From NCBI GenBank assembly GCA_009731375.1, contig BJOX01000213.1, positions 302,481-340,680 on the forward strand: a stretch of DNA of 38,200 bases, written 5' to 3'. The notes beneath the pieces are model-generated. The model had not been told where the DNA came from. It saw only the letters and a program-made list of their open reading frames with translations, and did no database searches. Below are positions 1 to 8,130 of the stretch, piece by piece. Position 1 is the stretch's first letter. Each line of letters starts with the position of its first letter. A program made the position numbers and the translations under genes. Origin of the DNA: Paulinella micropora (Eukaryota; Cercozoa; Imbricatea; Euglyphida).

Positions 1-11
1 GTGTTTTATTG

Positions 12-830
12 TTACTGCGTCGTCAAAATATCTGACTGGTCCAGAAACAGGTGCTGGACCCCGCCAACTTCTCGCCAGCGCCAGCGCAGCTTATGGAGCC
101 ACGGCTTGGGGACCGGCTGGCAAAATCCAGTCAGAACCGATTCAGGCAGGGGCTGCAGGGCCCAGTGACAATACTCGAACGCACCAGTCGGGGACTGCGC
201 CATGACCGATCGCTGCAGTAGCACGCCCTGCTCGGCCTGGGCCCGGCCTTGGCGGCACAATTCTATCAACTTGCAGGACACGTTGCGGTAGCACAGCACG
301 CACAGGCGGTCCGACGTTATGCCCCGCAAGAGGTTGTAGCTCTCCGCGGCCATCTTCATAAACCTGTGTGTATCGTCCTCGCCCGCCTGCGCGCGCATGT
401 ACTTTAAAAAGTTATCTTCGTTGGCTCCTGGCCTGACCATGAATGTCTCGTAGTAGTTGTAGATCCAGAGTTCTTCGGCCGACAACTGCATCAACAGCGG
501 GCCCGGCCTGCGAGGAATGGCAGTTTTTGTCCGGGGGTCGACACCAGCGGGCCTCTGGCTCAGCGGCTGCGAGTATGCCAGGCACTCCTTGCCTCGCTTG
601 CAAGAAAACCAGTCCAATAACGAAACGCGCAGGTTAGAAGACTCGGTGGCCGCGTTCAGCCGCGGCAGAAACTCTAGCGGCCGGCTGATGACCTGCGCCT
701 GCAGCGCCGCCTGCTTGCTCCCGTCCTTGCAGTAGTCAGACAACCCCTTAACCCCTCCCTGCACGTAGAGCACGGGCGCAGGGCGCAGGAGCTTGAGGTA
801 GGTCAGCGCTAGGTACTCTGGATCGCTCAT
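12..830 (-). CDS. Orphan protein of the virus-like block, 272 aa, 5' end uncertain
   Basis: A 272-residue reading frame on the minus strand, GC-rich like its neighbours. I do not recognise a family. No signal peptide or membrane segment is evident. The middle part (about residues 115-190) looks like a soluble helical domain with several Cys residues (LCVLCYRNVSC), and the C-terminus is rich in Trp and Arg. The chosen ATG at 830 lies only 9 bases inside a 10-N gap (841-850). The frame stays open up to the gap (Leu-Pro-Arg before the Met), so the true start may be further upstream in missing sequence. The next gene on the same strand is the RING gene, separated by C/G-rich repeats. Function unknown. 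The long clean frame makes a real gene likely. Confidence 0.6.
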   Translation of the reverse strand: MSDPEYLALTYLKLLRPAPVLYVQGGVKGLSDYCKDGSKQAALQAQVISRPLEFLPRLNAATESSNLRVSLLDWFSCKRGKECLAYSQPLSQRPAGVDPRTKTAIPRRPGPLLMQLSAEELWIYNYYETFMVRPGANEDNFLKYMRAQAGEDDTHRFMKMAAESYNLLRGITSDRLCVLCYRNVSCKLIELCRQGRAQAEQGVLLQRSVMAQSPTGAFEYCHWALQPLPESVLTGFCQPVPKPWLHKLRWRWREVGGVQHLFLDQSDILTTQ

Positions 831-1354
831 GCGCGGCAGCNNNNNNNNNNTGGGAGCGCAAGCAATCTCGTCAGGCAGCTAGATTTTCGTCTTTTTGAAA
901 GACCCTGGAAACACTCGTAATCTCTCCAATTACCCCCCCGCGCTCCCGTAACCTTTCCCTTCCCTTCCCCACGCCCCCGTTGCTCTTCTCTCTCTCTCAT
1001 TTCCCCTCCCCTCGCTCGTTTTCGCCCATCTCCTTCCTCTCTTTTGCGCCTGTCCCCGCGTCCTTTCCCCCCCCCCCCCCCCCCCCTTTCCCCCCCCATT
1101 TCCGCGTCCTTTTTCTTTTGGGNNNNNNNNNNNNNNNNNNNNNNNNNNNNNNNNNNNNNNNNNNNNNNNNNNNNNNNNNNNNNNNNNNNNNNNNNNNNNN
1201 NNNNNNNNNNNNNNNNNNNNNNNNNNNNNNNNNNNNNNNNNNNNNNNNNNNNNNNNNNNNNNNNNNNNNNNNNNNNNNNNNNNNNCCCCCCCCCCCCCCG
1301 CGCCCTTTCCCCACACATTTCCGCGTCCTTTTTCTTTTGGGGGGGGGGGGGGTT
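831..1354. repeat. C/G-homopolymer tandem repeat with assembly gaps
   Basis: No gene is visible here. The stretch holds a 10-N gap (841-850), a CT-rich strand and long C-runs (about 1069-1086 and 1286-1299). A 163-N gap lies at 1123-1285, and a G-run ends near 1352. The sequence TTTCCGCGTCCTTTTTCTTT occurs just before the large gap (about 1098-1117) and again just after it (about 1318-1337), each time between a C-run and a G-run. This suggests a tandem repeat that the assembly could not span. Open frames across the N-run are artefacts. Confidence 0.7.
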
Positions 1355-2931
1355 TCAAATGACAGCGTCTATGGCGGCGCGGCAGAGCGGACAGTTGACA
1401 AGCTGTGCCGCGCAACCCGCACAGATCTGGGCATGGCCGCAGGGGATAAGCCGCACTAGCTCCGCACAATCGTCGCGGCCGGGCTCCCCCAAGCACACCA
1501 CACAAGAGTCACACTCGCTTTGCAGCAAGGTAAGCTGAGCAGCCAATTTCACGCGCAGCTCGTCAAGCGCCGATACCGCGGCAGCAATGCCCGCCAGGTC
1601 TCCCGCGTCGCCCCACTCCCGCGGCTGTATGGCCCTAAGCAGCCCGACGAATCTGCCGGCGTTTGTCACGGGGTCGTCCTGGCCCCCCCTACAAACACCG
1701 TCCCTGTAAGCCCAGTTGACCTCCTTCCGGCGTTCGAGCGGGGCGCGCCCTCGTGATGTTTGCGGTCACTAGCTATTTCCGCACGTTCCTCCGCCAGGCG
1801 CAGATAGCTCTGGTTGACATCGACGCTGAGCCGTCGCAGAAACTTCAGCAGCGGCACGGGCGAATGGAAGCCCTTGGCATAGAAGGCCCTTTGCCGGATC
1901 GTTCGCCAGCCGTCTGGCTCCCTGAGTGCGTGGTCCCAACGCTGGAGCCAGGCGGTGGGCGCGCCCACCGTCGCCAACAGGCCCGCTATGCACAGCACCG
2001 ACGGCACGGCCCTTAGCCGAAGCAACACGTCGCCGCCCTCAACAGAGTAGGCACCGCACAGTGCCAGCTCCAGTAACGTCTGCGTCCGGCGCCGGTGCAC
2101 GGGCCTCGGCTCGGAGAGCAAGAAGAAGTTTAGCAGCACGGGCGAACGCGCGAGGGCGGCGGCCGCGGCCCAGTTCTCGTCGGACAACCGCAGCAACTCC
2201 GACGCCTCGGCCAGCGCGGCCAGGACAACAGCGCGTTCTAGTTGCAACAGGCAGGCGTCGAGCGCAGACACAGCAGCGACGGCGCACTGGAAGCTGGGAC
2301 CCTCTCGTGCGCAAGCGCGCAGCCCCAGGAGGTCTAGCACTCTGCCCAGCAGCGCCCCGAGCGGGGGGTCGGTTCGGCCGCGCCACAGAACAGTGGCGAC
2401 GCCGAGCCAGCTAACGAAGCCAACAGAGCGGACCTCTGGTGCCGGCGGCGACAGCACGACCTCGGCCACACGCAACGCGGCGGCGGTGCGCCGTGCGCAC
2501 AACAACGACCTGATTATGCGTGCTGCGTCGCCCCGCCGCTGCTGGAGCCCTGGTGTCTGCAAAAAAGACCACAACGGCCGCAGTGCCTCTGCCGACCGCT
2601 CTTCTTGCGACAGGGCACGGAACAGCGACCACCAGCTCTCACCCAGCAGTTCCGTGTGAGGGGGACCGCCCGCGCCGGAGGCACGGACCGCGAACTCTGC
2701 GCGCAGGTGTGTGAGCACTGCCCGGACGGACCCCGGGCGCTGGCGTGCGAGCGCCCCGAGCACGGGCGCGTAGGCGCCCCGGAGCGCCCCGCTCCAGCAC
2801 AAGTATGACAGCTGTTGGCTGCGCACGGCCCGGTCCGCCAGCACGGCTACGCCGTCGGGAGACGTGACGCACGCTAGCGCTTCTTCGTGCAGGCACGGCC
2901 CGTGCTGGCATTCCGTACAGACGCGGTCCAT
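1355..2931 (-). CDS. C-terminal RING-finger protein (putative E3 ubiquitin ligase), one frame break
   Basis: Two minus-strand frames appear to be one gene. The first starts at ATG 2931 (MDRVCTECQHGPC, a Cys/His-rich start) and runs about 420 helical, Leu/Ala/Arg-rich residues to 1666. The second covers 1669-1355 and ends in a C3HC4-type RING: CVVCL, then PCGHAQICAGC, then CPLC at the extreme C-terminus, the layout of IAP- and viral-type RINGs. Such proteins transfer ubiquitin from E2 to substrates; in large DNA viruses they often target host regulators. The frames meet at a 4-base overlap where the second has only a GTG start, just after a run of seven C on the plus strand (1683-1689). A one-base homopolymer indel, sequencing error or real, explains this better than two genes. 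The RING call is firm; the role of the N-terminal part is unknown. Confidence 0.75.
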
Positions 2932-3496
2932 GCCCCCCCAACGTTGGCTAAAAAAACCTCCCGTTGTGAACAAAAAAAAAAAGGTTACTTTGTCCTTCGT
3001 TTTCTCGGGGATTAAAAAGCTCGGACGAATTAAAAAAAAAAAAACACTAGAAAGAAGGAGGTCCGGCCGGCTGGGCAAATGGAAGGAGGGGGGGGGGGCC
3101 GGGGGGGCCCGGGGGGTGGCGAGCACCCAAACAAAAACCTGGAAGCGCCCGCCCGCCGAAGAAGCTTTGCGTCCACAAGGTTTCCCTTCCCTCTCTCTCT
3201 CTCTATCCCCCCCCCCCTTTTTTCCTGCCAGAGGGCCCGGGAAAAACCCTCCGCTTGGCGTCGTCCTGTTTTCTCCCCCCCCCCTCCCCTGCCCCCTCCG
3301 TCGATTGCAGCAGAATTTGATTTCTGTTTGTTCTGGCGACATGTAGTAAAGAAAAGCAAAGAAGAGCAGACAGGAAGCAGAGGAGTGAAAGCGAAAGGGA
3401 AAATCCTCGGGGGGCTGCCCCCGGCCGCGACTATACACACTCGAGTGTTTTGCTAGCGTCCTTGGCAGAGAAAAAAAAGGCCGGGGCACTTAGCAG
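2932..3496. promoter_or_regulatory. Divergent intergenic region with A-tracts
   Basis: This 565-bp spacer lies between the divergent RING (minus) and kinase-like (plus) genes, so it should hold both promoters. It carries A11 at 2972-2982, A13 at 3032-3044, several G/C homopolymers, and A8 at 3471-3478, which is 18 bases before the ATG at 3497. Similar A-tracts precede other genes of this block. The long frame that runs through here into the RING gene is low-complexity and probably not coding. Promoter function is inferred from position and composition only. Confidence 0.4.
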
Positions 3497-5026
3497 ATGT
3501 TATCGGAACAGAAGAAAATACAAACAGCGCTAGCAAGTGAGGCCGCCGACCTGGCCCGGACGCGTGCCGCGAGCATCAGAAAGTTCGAGCTGGAACACAA
3601 GCTCAGGTGCAAGAACTGCAAGAAAATCCTAGAAAGGCCGAACCTGGATCTAGATAAGTTGCGATGCTCTGTCATGCGTTGGAAACCCTTTACGTTTTAT
3701 ACAACCCAAAAGGATCCAACCGCAGATCACTTGCTAGCTATGACCGCGGACCAACACGACGGCGGCGTCTTGGATTTACAACTGAGGCAGGCTTTTCCCA
3801 CGGGCATACCTTGCTTGCAAATGGACAAGAAGGCATTTGATAAACAGTACCCGGGCGCGATCTGCCACGGGGTTGACGACGTTATCCTTCTCTCAACGAT
3901 AGGTTTAGCCCTGAAACGCCCCACCAGGGGCCCGCCAATAAAGGAAATGCGACATGCCTCGTTGGGCAACCTAGTGGATGCTATGCAGATGCAGCACTAC
4001 CTGAGCAGCAAGCACGGGCTGGCCCCGAAAGTGCACGGCTGCTTGTTTTTGAGCAATGGCGGCGCGCCCAGGGTAGCGCCAAAGGCCATGGACACCACCG
4101 CAGGTAATTATTACATCGTCATGGACTATTTCAGTGGTTCGCCCGGGAAGGTTACGAACCTGACCAACGTTATCGATTCGACTAAATCTGAAACGGAGAA
4201 GGCCCGCCTCAACGACATGATTTGGAAGTTTATGGAGAGCGTACTAGGTGCGTTTAACACCGCCCAGGTGCTGTATTCCAACTTTGGGCCCGATAACGTG
4301 GTACTGAACCCGCAGGAGAACAAGCTTACGCTAGTTGGCATAGATCCTTTCTTTTGCCTCCGCTTTGCTCCTGAGCCCAGGGTCCGGTACAGCGAGATTA
4401 CGGACGCCCGCATACAAACGTCAAACCTGCTCAGCATTCTAGCCAACAGTTACAGTAAGTTGCCCCGGGAGGTTCTCGTCCAAGCGCTTGCCCAGGTTCA
4501 AGATTTGTGTCAATTTGAGAAAGGCATCATCAAGAAATGCGCCACGTGGTGGCTAGACGAACTGAAATTCTGCGGAGACAGCCAAACAGAATTCGTGCAC
4601 GGCCCCTGTCTCAGGGCCGCGCATCATATGCACAAGCAAGCACAGGTAGCAATGGATACTTCGCCTCTGCGCTGGCTGAACCAATTTTCTAGATCTTCAC
4701 TTGTCAAACAGCATGATTTGAATTCCTGGAGTGTCTACGGTGCCCGTGATGTACTGTCTTTATTTCGTGAGGACAAAGTGAGGTTGATTGATCTAGAAAA
4801 CTTTATCATTGCCATTCTGCGCATTATCATCCACAGAGCCGGGCCAATGCCTGTCAGTGGCGGCCCAGGGCGGTGGAAAAACCAACACCTCATGCCTTTG
4901 CAATCTTCACCCATTCTCAATCCTGTTTTTTTCCGTTCCCCTGCTAATCCAAGACAAAATACAACAGGCAAACGCCGGAAAACTGAACAACTTCAACAAC
5001 AAAACAAAAAGGGAAAGAAAACATGA
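3497..5026 (+). CDS. Protein-kinase-like fold protein with atypical catalytic loop
   Basis: A clean 509-residue frame starting at ATG 3497. A CKNCKK motif lies near residues 39-44. The middle resembles a protein kinase C-lobe. A hinge-like YIVMDYFSG sits near residue 206. A catalytic-loop-like YSNFGPDNVVLN is near 260, and a LVGIDPFF segment near 280 stands where the DFG aspartate would be. In canonical kinases the loop reads HxDxxxxN. Here the His is Tyr and the catalytic Asp is Asn, while the following Asn and the DFG-like Asp are kept, so it may be a pseudokinase or a very divergent kinase. I cannot identify the ATP-anchoring lysine with confidence. The C-terminus is Lys/Gln-rich. Kinase-like proteins are common in large DNA viruses. 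The assignment rests on short motifs and is moderate. Confidence 0.55.
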   Translation: MLSEQKKIQTALASEAADLARTRAASIRKFELEHKLRCKNCKKILERPNLDLDKLRCSVMRWKPFTFYTTQKDPTADHLLAMTADQHDGGVLDLQLRQAFPTGIPCLQMDKKAFDKQYPGAICHGVDDVILLSTIGLALKRPTRGPPIKEMRHASLGNLVDAMQMQHYLSSKHGLAPKVHGCLFLSNGGAPRVAPKAMDTTAGNYYIVMDYFSGSPGKVTNLTNVIDSTKSETEKARLNDMIWKFMESVLGAFNTAQVLYSNFGPDNVVLNPQENKLTLVGIDPFFCLRFAPEPRVRYSEITDARIQTSNLLSILANSYSKLPREVLVQALAQVQDLCQFEKGIIKKCATWWLDELKFCGDSQTEFVHGPCLRAAHHMHKQAQVAMDTSPLRWLNQFSRSSLVKQHDLNSWSVYGARDVLSLFREDKVRLIDLENFIIAILRIIIHRAGPMPVSGGPGRWKNQHLMPLQSSPILNPVFFRSPANPRQNTTGKRRKTEQLQQQNKKGKKT

Positions 5027-5950
5027 AATAAAGTATCCCGCTTCTCTCGTCGTCGTGCTTGATGATAGGTCCGGACAAAATAAAAAAAAATAAGACACGG
5101 GGAAGAGAAGGAAGATAGGAGGTGTGAGAAAGGCGCGGGACAGCCGCAAGAAAAGGCAAAGCATAGGCCGGAGAAAAGGGGGGGATGAAAAAGAGAGAGC
5201 AATGAGCGAGCGCAATGGAGCGGGGAGGAAAAGAAATGGGAGCGGGGGGGGGGGGGGGGGGNNNNNNNNNNNNNNNNNNNNNNNNNNNNNNNNNNNNNNN
5301 NNNNNNNNNNNNNNNNNNNNNNNNNNNNNNNNNNNNNNNNNNNNNNNNNNNNNNNNNNNNNNNNNNNNNNNNNNNNNNNNNNNNNNNNNNNNNNNNNNNN
5401 NNNNNNNNNNNNNNNNNNNNNNNNNNNNNNNNNNNNNNNNNNNNNNNNNNNNNNNNNNNNNNNNNNNNNNNNNNNNNNNNNNNNNNNNNNNNNNNNNNNN
5501 NNNNNNNNNNNNNNNNNNNNNNNNNNNNNNNNNNNNNNNNNNNNNNNNNNNNNNNNNNNNNNNNNNNNNNNNNNNNNNNNNNNNNNNNNNNNNNNNNNNN
5601 NNNNNNNNNNNNNNNNNNNNNNNNNNNNNNNNNNNNNNNNNNNNNNNNNNNNNNNNNNNNNNNNNNNNNNNNNNNNNNNNNNNNNNNNNNNNNNNNNNNN
5701 NNNNNNNNNNNNNNNNNNNNNNNNNNNNNNNNNNNNNNNNNNNNNNNNNNNNNNNNNNNNNNNNNNNNNNNNNNNNNNNNNNNNNNNNNNNNNNNNNNNN
5801 NNNNNNNNNNNNNNNNNNNNNNNNNNNNNNNNNNNNNNNNNNNNNNNNNNNNNNNNNNNNNNNNNNNNNNNNNNNNNNNNNNNNNNNNNNNNNNNNNNNN
5901 NNNNNNNNNNNNNNNNNNNNNNNNNNNNNNNNNNNNNNNNNNNNNNNNNN
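5027..5950. other. Intergenic sequence, G-run and 689-N gap
   Basis: After the kinase-like stop there is an AATAAA at about 5030, overlapping the end of the gene, then purine-rich sequence. An 18-base G-run follows (about 5244-5261), then unknown sequence (5262-5950). The gap begins inside a G homopolymer, like the gap near 1123. The start of the next gene must lie inside the gap. Confidence 0.8.
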
Positions 5951-6892
5951 TCAACCCGTTGCTGGCGGGGCCCGCGTCACCCGCCGAGTGCGCGCGCCAT
6001 TTCCCCTGCACCACGAGCCTGCGCGTTATCGGCTGGAAGCACGCCGCTGCCACGGCCGCCATGCCGCTACCACAGCTGCGCGAACTGACGCTAGACTGCT
6101 GTGACCTGGGCTCCGTGCCCTTGCTGGCTATTTTCGGGCCCCTGCGATATTTGCACACCCTGCGGCTGCACTGGTGTCGCGGCATAGGCAACCTGTGCTT
6201 TCTGGCGCGCCTGCCCTCGTTGATCTGTTTAGACCTGTCCGGTTCGTTCTTTGCACAAACCGAGTACCTGCGCTTCGCGACGCTCGCGCGGAACCTGACA
6301 GAATTCTGGGCGCCCTGACGTTTGTCTGGGCGGCCTGCGACAGCTGCGCGCGCTGCACCTGCCGCGCTCCAGGGCCTTGAACCACGGCGCGCTCGTGCAC
6401 CTGCGACGCCTGCGCGGGCTCCAAGAACTGTCCTTGCTGTACCGGGCCTCTACGCCGCAGGAGCTGGGGCAGCTGCTGGTGTTGGTCAAGGACCTGAAGC
6501 TGCGCAAGCTGGCGCTGGAATCGGCGGGGCCGTCCAATGATGCGTGGCTGCACGTAGACGCGCGGCTCTGGCAGGGGTGCGTGCTACTGCTAGAGGAACT
6601 GGTGCTCACGAATGCCGAGCTGCCCTCGTTCGGCCCGCTGGCGGTCCTGCCCCGGCTGCGGTCGCTGGAGCTCAGGGCCGTCAGCCTGCAGTCGCTAGAG
6701 GGGCTGCCGGGCGGGCTGTGCCGAACGATCGTCCGGGACGGCCGCCCTGAAACACTGCTGAATCTGAAATGGGACTCCTTCTTCGACGGGCCCGACCGCC
6801 AGCGGGCCGAACCACTGCTGAATCTGAAACCAGAGAATCCTCCCGCAGAAATCTGTCTCTTAGAGGGGCGCCAGTTCCCCCTCCCTCCCTGA
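5951..6892 (+). CDS. Leucine-rich-repeat protein, 5' end in gap, one frame break
   Basis: Coding begins at the gap edge and continues as leucine-rich repeats: LPQLRELTLDCCDL, YLHTLRLHWC, LPSLICLDLSGS, LRQLRALHLPRS, LRGLQELSLL, LRKLALESA, LEELVLTNAEL and LPRLRSLELRAV. These match the LxxLxxLxL pattern, with a spacing of about 23-28 residues. LRR proteins are curved scaffolds for protein binding. The first frame stops at 6318 and the repeats continue in the next frame from about 6311 to the stop at 6892, so a one-base indel near 6305-6318 splits the gene. Near the C-terminus a short motif (LLNLK) is duplicated. No F-box or membrane segment is visible in the part present; an N-terminal domain may be hidden in the gap. 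Partner unknown. Confidence 0.75.
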
Positions 6893-7031
6893 GGGCCCCG
6901 CCCGTTTGAAAGCGACCGGCAAAGAAAATTGTTGGCCCGGAAAAAGCCCGGGCGGCGGAGAGCAGCCGCGCTTGCTTTTGTTCAAATTGTTTAACTAAAA
7001 AAAAAGGAGACTCTTTGTTTTTCTTGTTTCT
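6893..7031 (+). promoter_or_regulatory. Spacer with A9 tract upstream of heliorhodopsin
   Basis: A 139-bp spacer. It turns AT-rich just before the heliorhodopsin start and holds an A9 tract at 6997-7005, 26 bases upstream of the ATG. Other genes of the block have comparable tracts (A8 18 bases before 3497, A10 about 35 bases before 9195, A9 17 bases before 13351). Large-DNA-virus promoters are often A-rich, so a promoter role is plausible but inferred. Confidence 0.4.
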
Positions 7032-7964
7032 ATGCCGAGATTCCCTGCCGACCTAGCGGTTCCGTGGGCGCTTAATCTGGTAGCCCTCTTGGCGCATCTA
7101 GCGATCTTCATACTCCAGCTTACGGGCCCCCTAGACATAGCCAGGGGCCTGCCACCGGCGCAGACCGCTATCGTCACACTGACAGTAGGCCCTTCGCGTG
7201 ACTGCGCGGTTCGGGCCGCGGGCTGGCTGACCGCAGCCGCCGCGGGGCTGGGCATCTCGCTCTGGGGCCTGTCGGTGACCTTCCACGCCCTCAATGCCGC
7301 GGGCCACGCGGCACAGCTGTGGCTGCTGTGCTGGAAAAGTCCGCTGGTGTGCCCGGCCGGGCGCTGGCTGGAGTACTCGGTCACCGCGCCGCTGATGCTG
7401 TTGCAGTTGCAGCTGCTGGCCGGCGAGCGCTCGGCCTCGGCGCTCGCGGTGTCGTTCTGCCTGTGCAGCCTCATGGTCTGCATCGGGGGTTTGGTTCCGC
7501 TGCTCGGCCCGGCGGTGTTCGGCACTCTTGTTCTACCGAATGAAGTACAAACGCTGGTCCAGAACCAAAAGACTGCCATTCAAGTGTCGTGGAAGACCGT
7601 CACATGGGCTTGCTGGGCGCTGTCGTGGGCGTTGCTGGCCCTGCCGTTCCTGCCGCTGTGGCTCGCCGCGCACGGGGTCATCGGCAGCCTGGATGTTCCT
7701 GGTAAGACCCTCGGCCTGATCCGGCTCGCTATCTGGTCGGAGTCTTTTTTCTTCGCTTCTTTTGGTATCTGGGAGGCCAGGTGCTACGAATGTCTTGTTC
7801 GCTGTCTGCCAGCAAAAAGCTGGCGGGTGTGGACCGAAAGCGGCTATTGCGTCCTGAGCCTGTCCAGCAAGATGGCTCTCACGGGGCTGGCCCTCGCGTC
7901 GCTGCGGGGGCAGTCGGCCGACTGGCTGCCGCAGCCCGGCTGCGCCGCTCTGTGCCCGGACTAA
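7032..7964 (+). CDS. Heliorhodopsin (seven-helix retinal protein), viral type
   Basis: A 310-residue membrane protein with about seven hydrophobic helices. It carries heliorhodopsin landmarks. Helix 1 has ALNLVALLAHLAIF, with a His in the position typical of the family. TFHALNAAGHA in helix 2 has further His residues. The helix 3 signature RWLEYSVTAPLM (residues 111-122) contains the counterion Glu114. The last helix reads LSLSSKMALTGLAL, with Lys280 as the expected retinal Schiff-base lysine. Heliorhodopsins are inverted in the membrane relative to classical rhodopsins. They occur in microbes and in some giant algal viruses; one of the Emiliania huxleyi virus proteins conducts protons in light. 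The ATG at 7032 begins helix 1 directly. The length is slightly above the usual 250-290. The gene converges with a second seven-helix gene. Transport or signalling activity cannot be read from sequence. Confidence 0.88.
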   Translation: MPRFPADLAVPWALNLVALLAHLAIFILQLTGPLDIARGLPPAQTAIVTLTVGPSRDCAVRAAGWLTAAAAGLGISLWGLSVTFHALNAAGHAAQLWLLCWKSPLVCPAGRWLEYSVTAPLMLLQLQLLAGERSASALAVSFCLCSLMVCIGGLVPLLGPAVFGTLVLPNEVQTLVQNQKTAIQVSWKTVTWACWALSWALLALPFLPLWLAAHGVIGSLDVPGKTLGLIRLAIWSESFFFASFGIWEARCYECLVRCLPAKSWRVWTESGYCVLSLSSKMALTGLALASLRGQSADWLPQPGCAALCPD

Positions 7965-8130
7965 AAAAAAAATTATTTTTGCTAGACCGAAAAAGAAAAC
8001 AGATTTCTGTGTGTTGTACTGACGGGCCTCTCCGATTAAAAAAAAAAAGAGCCAGTGATTTTCTGCCTTCTGCCCTTGCCTTTTCCCCGGTTAATTCTGG
8101 CCACCGTTCAGTTCTTTCTGCCGGCTTTCT
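7965..8130. other. Convergent intergenic spacer with A-runs
   Basis: A 166-bp spacer between the ends of the heliorhodopsin and seven-helix genes. It contains A9-A10 runs right after the heliorhodopsin stop and near 8038-8048, plus T-rich stretches. It may hold both 3' ends. I see no gene in it. Confidence 0.5.

Noticed and set aside
980-1538. Several frames containing X residues
   Set aside because: They run through an N-gap and C/G homopolymers; only the RING frame has a conserved pattern.
1666-3489. Single 607-residue protein including the upstream low-complexity part
   Set aside because: Residues before the Met at 2931 are translations of homopolymer and CT-rich DNA; the Cys-rich start at 2931 is a better protein start.
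4944-6318. Frames of 320-415 codons across the large gap
   Set aside because: Most of their length is N; only the LRR part after 5950 is supported.
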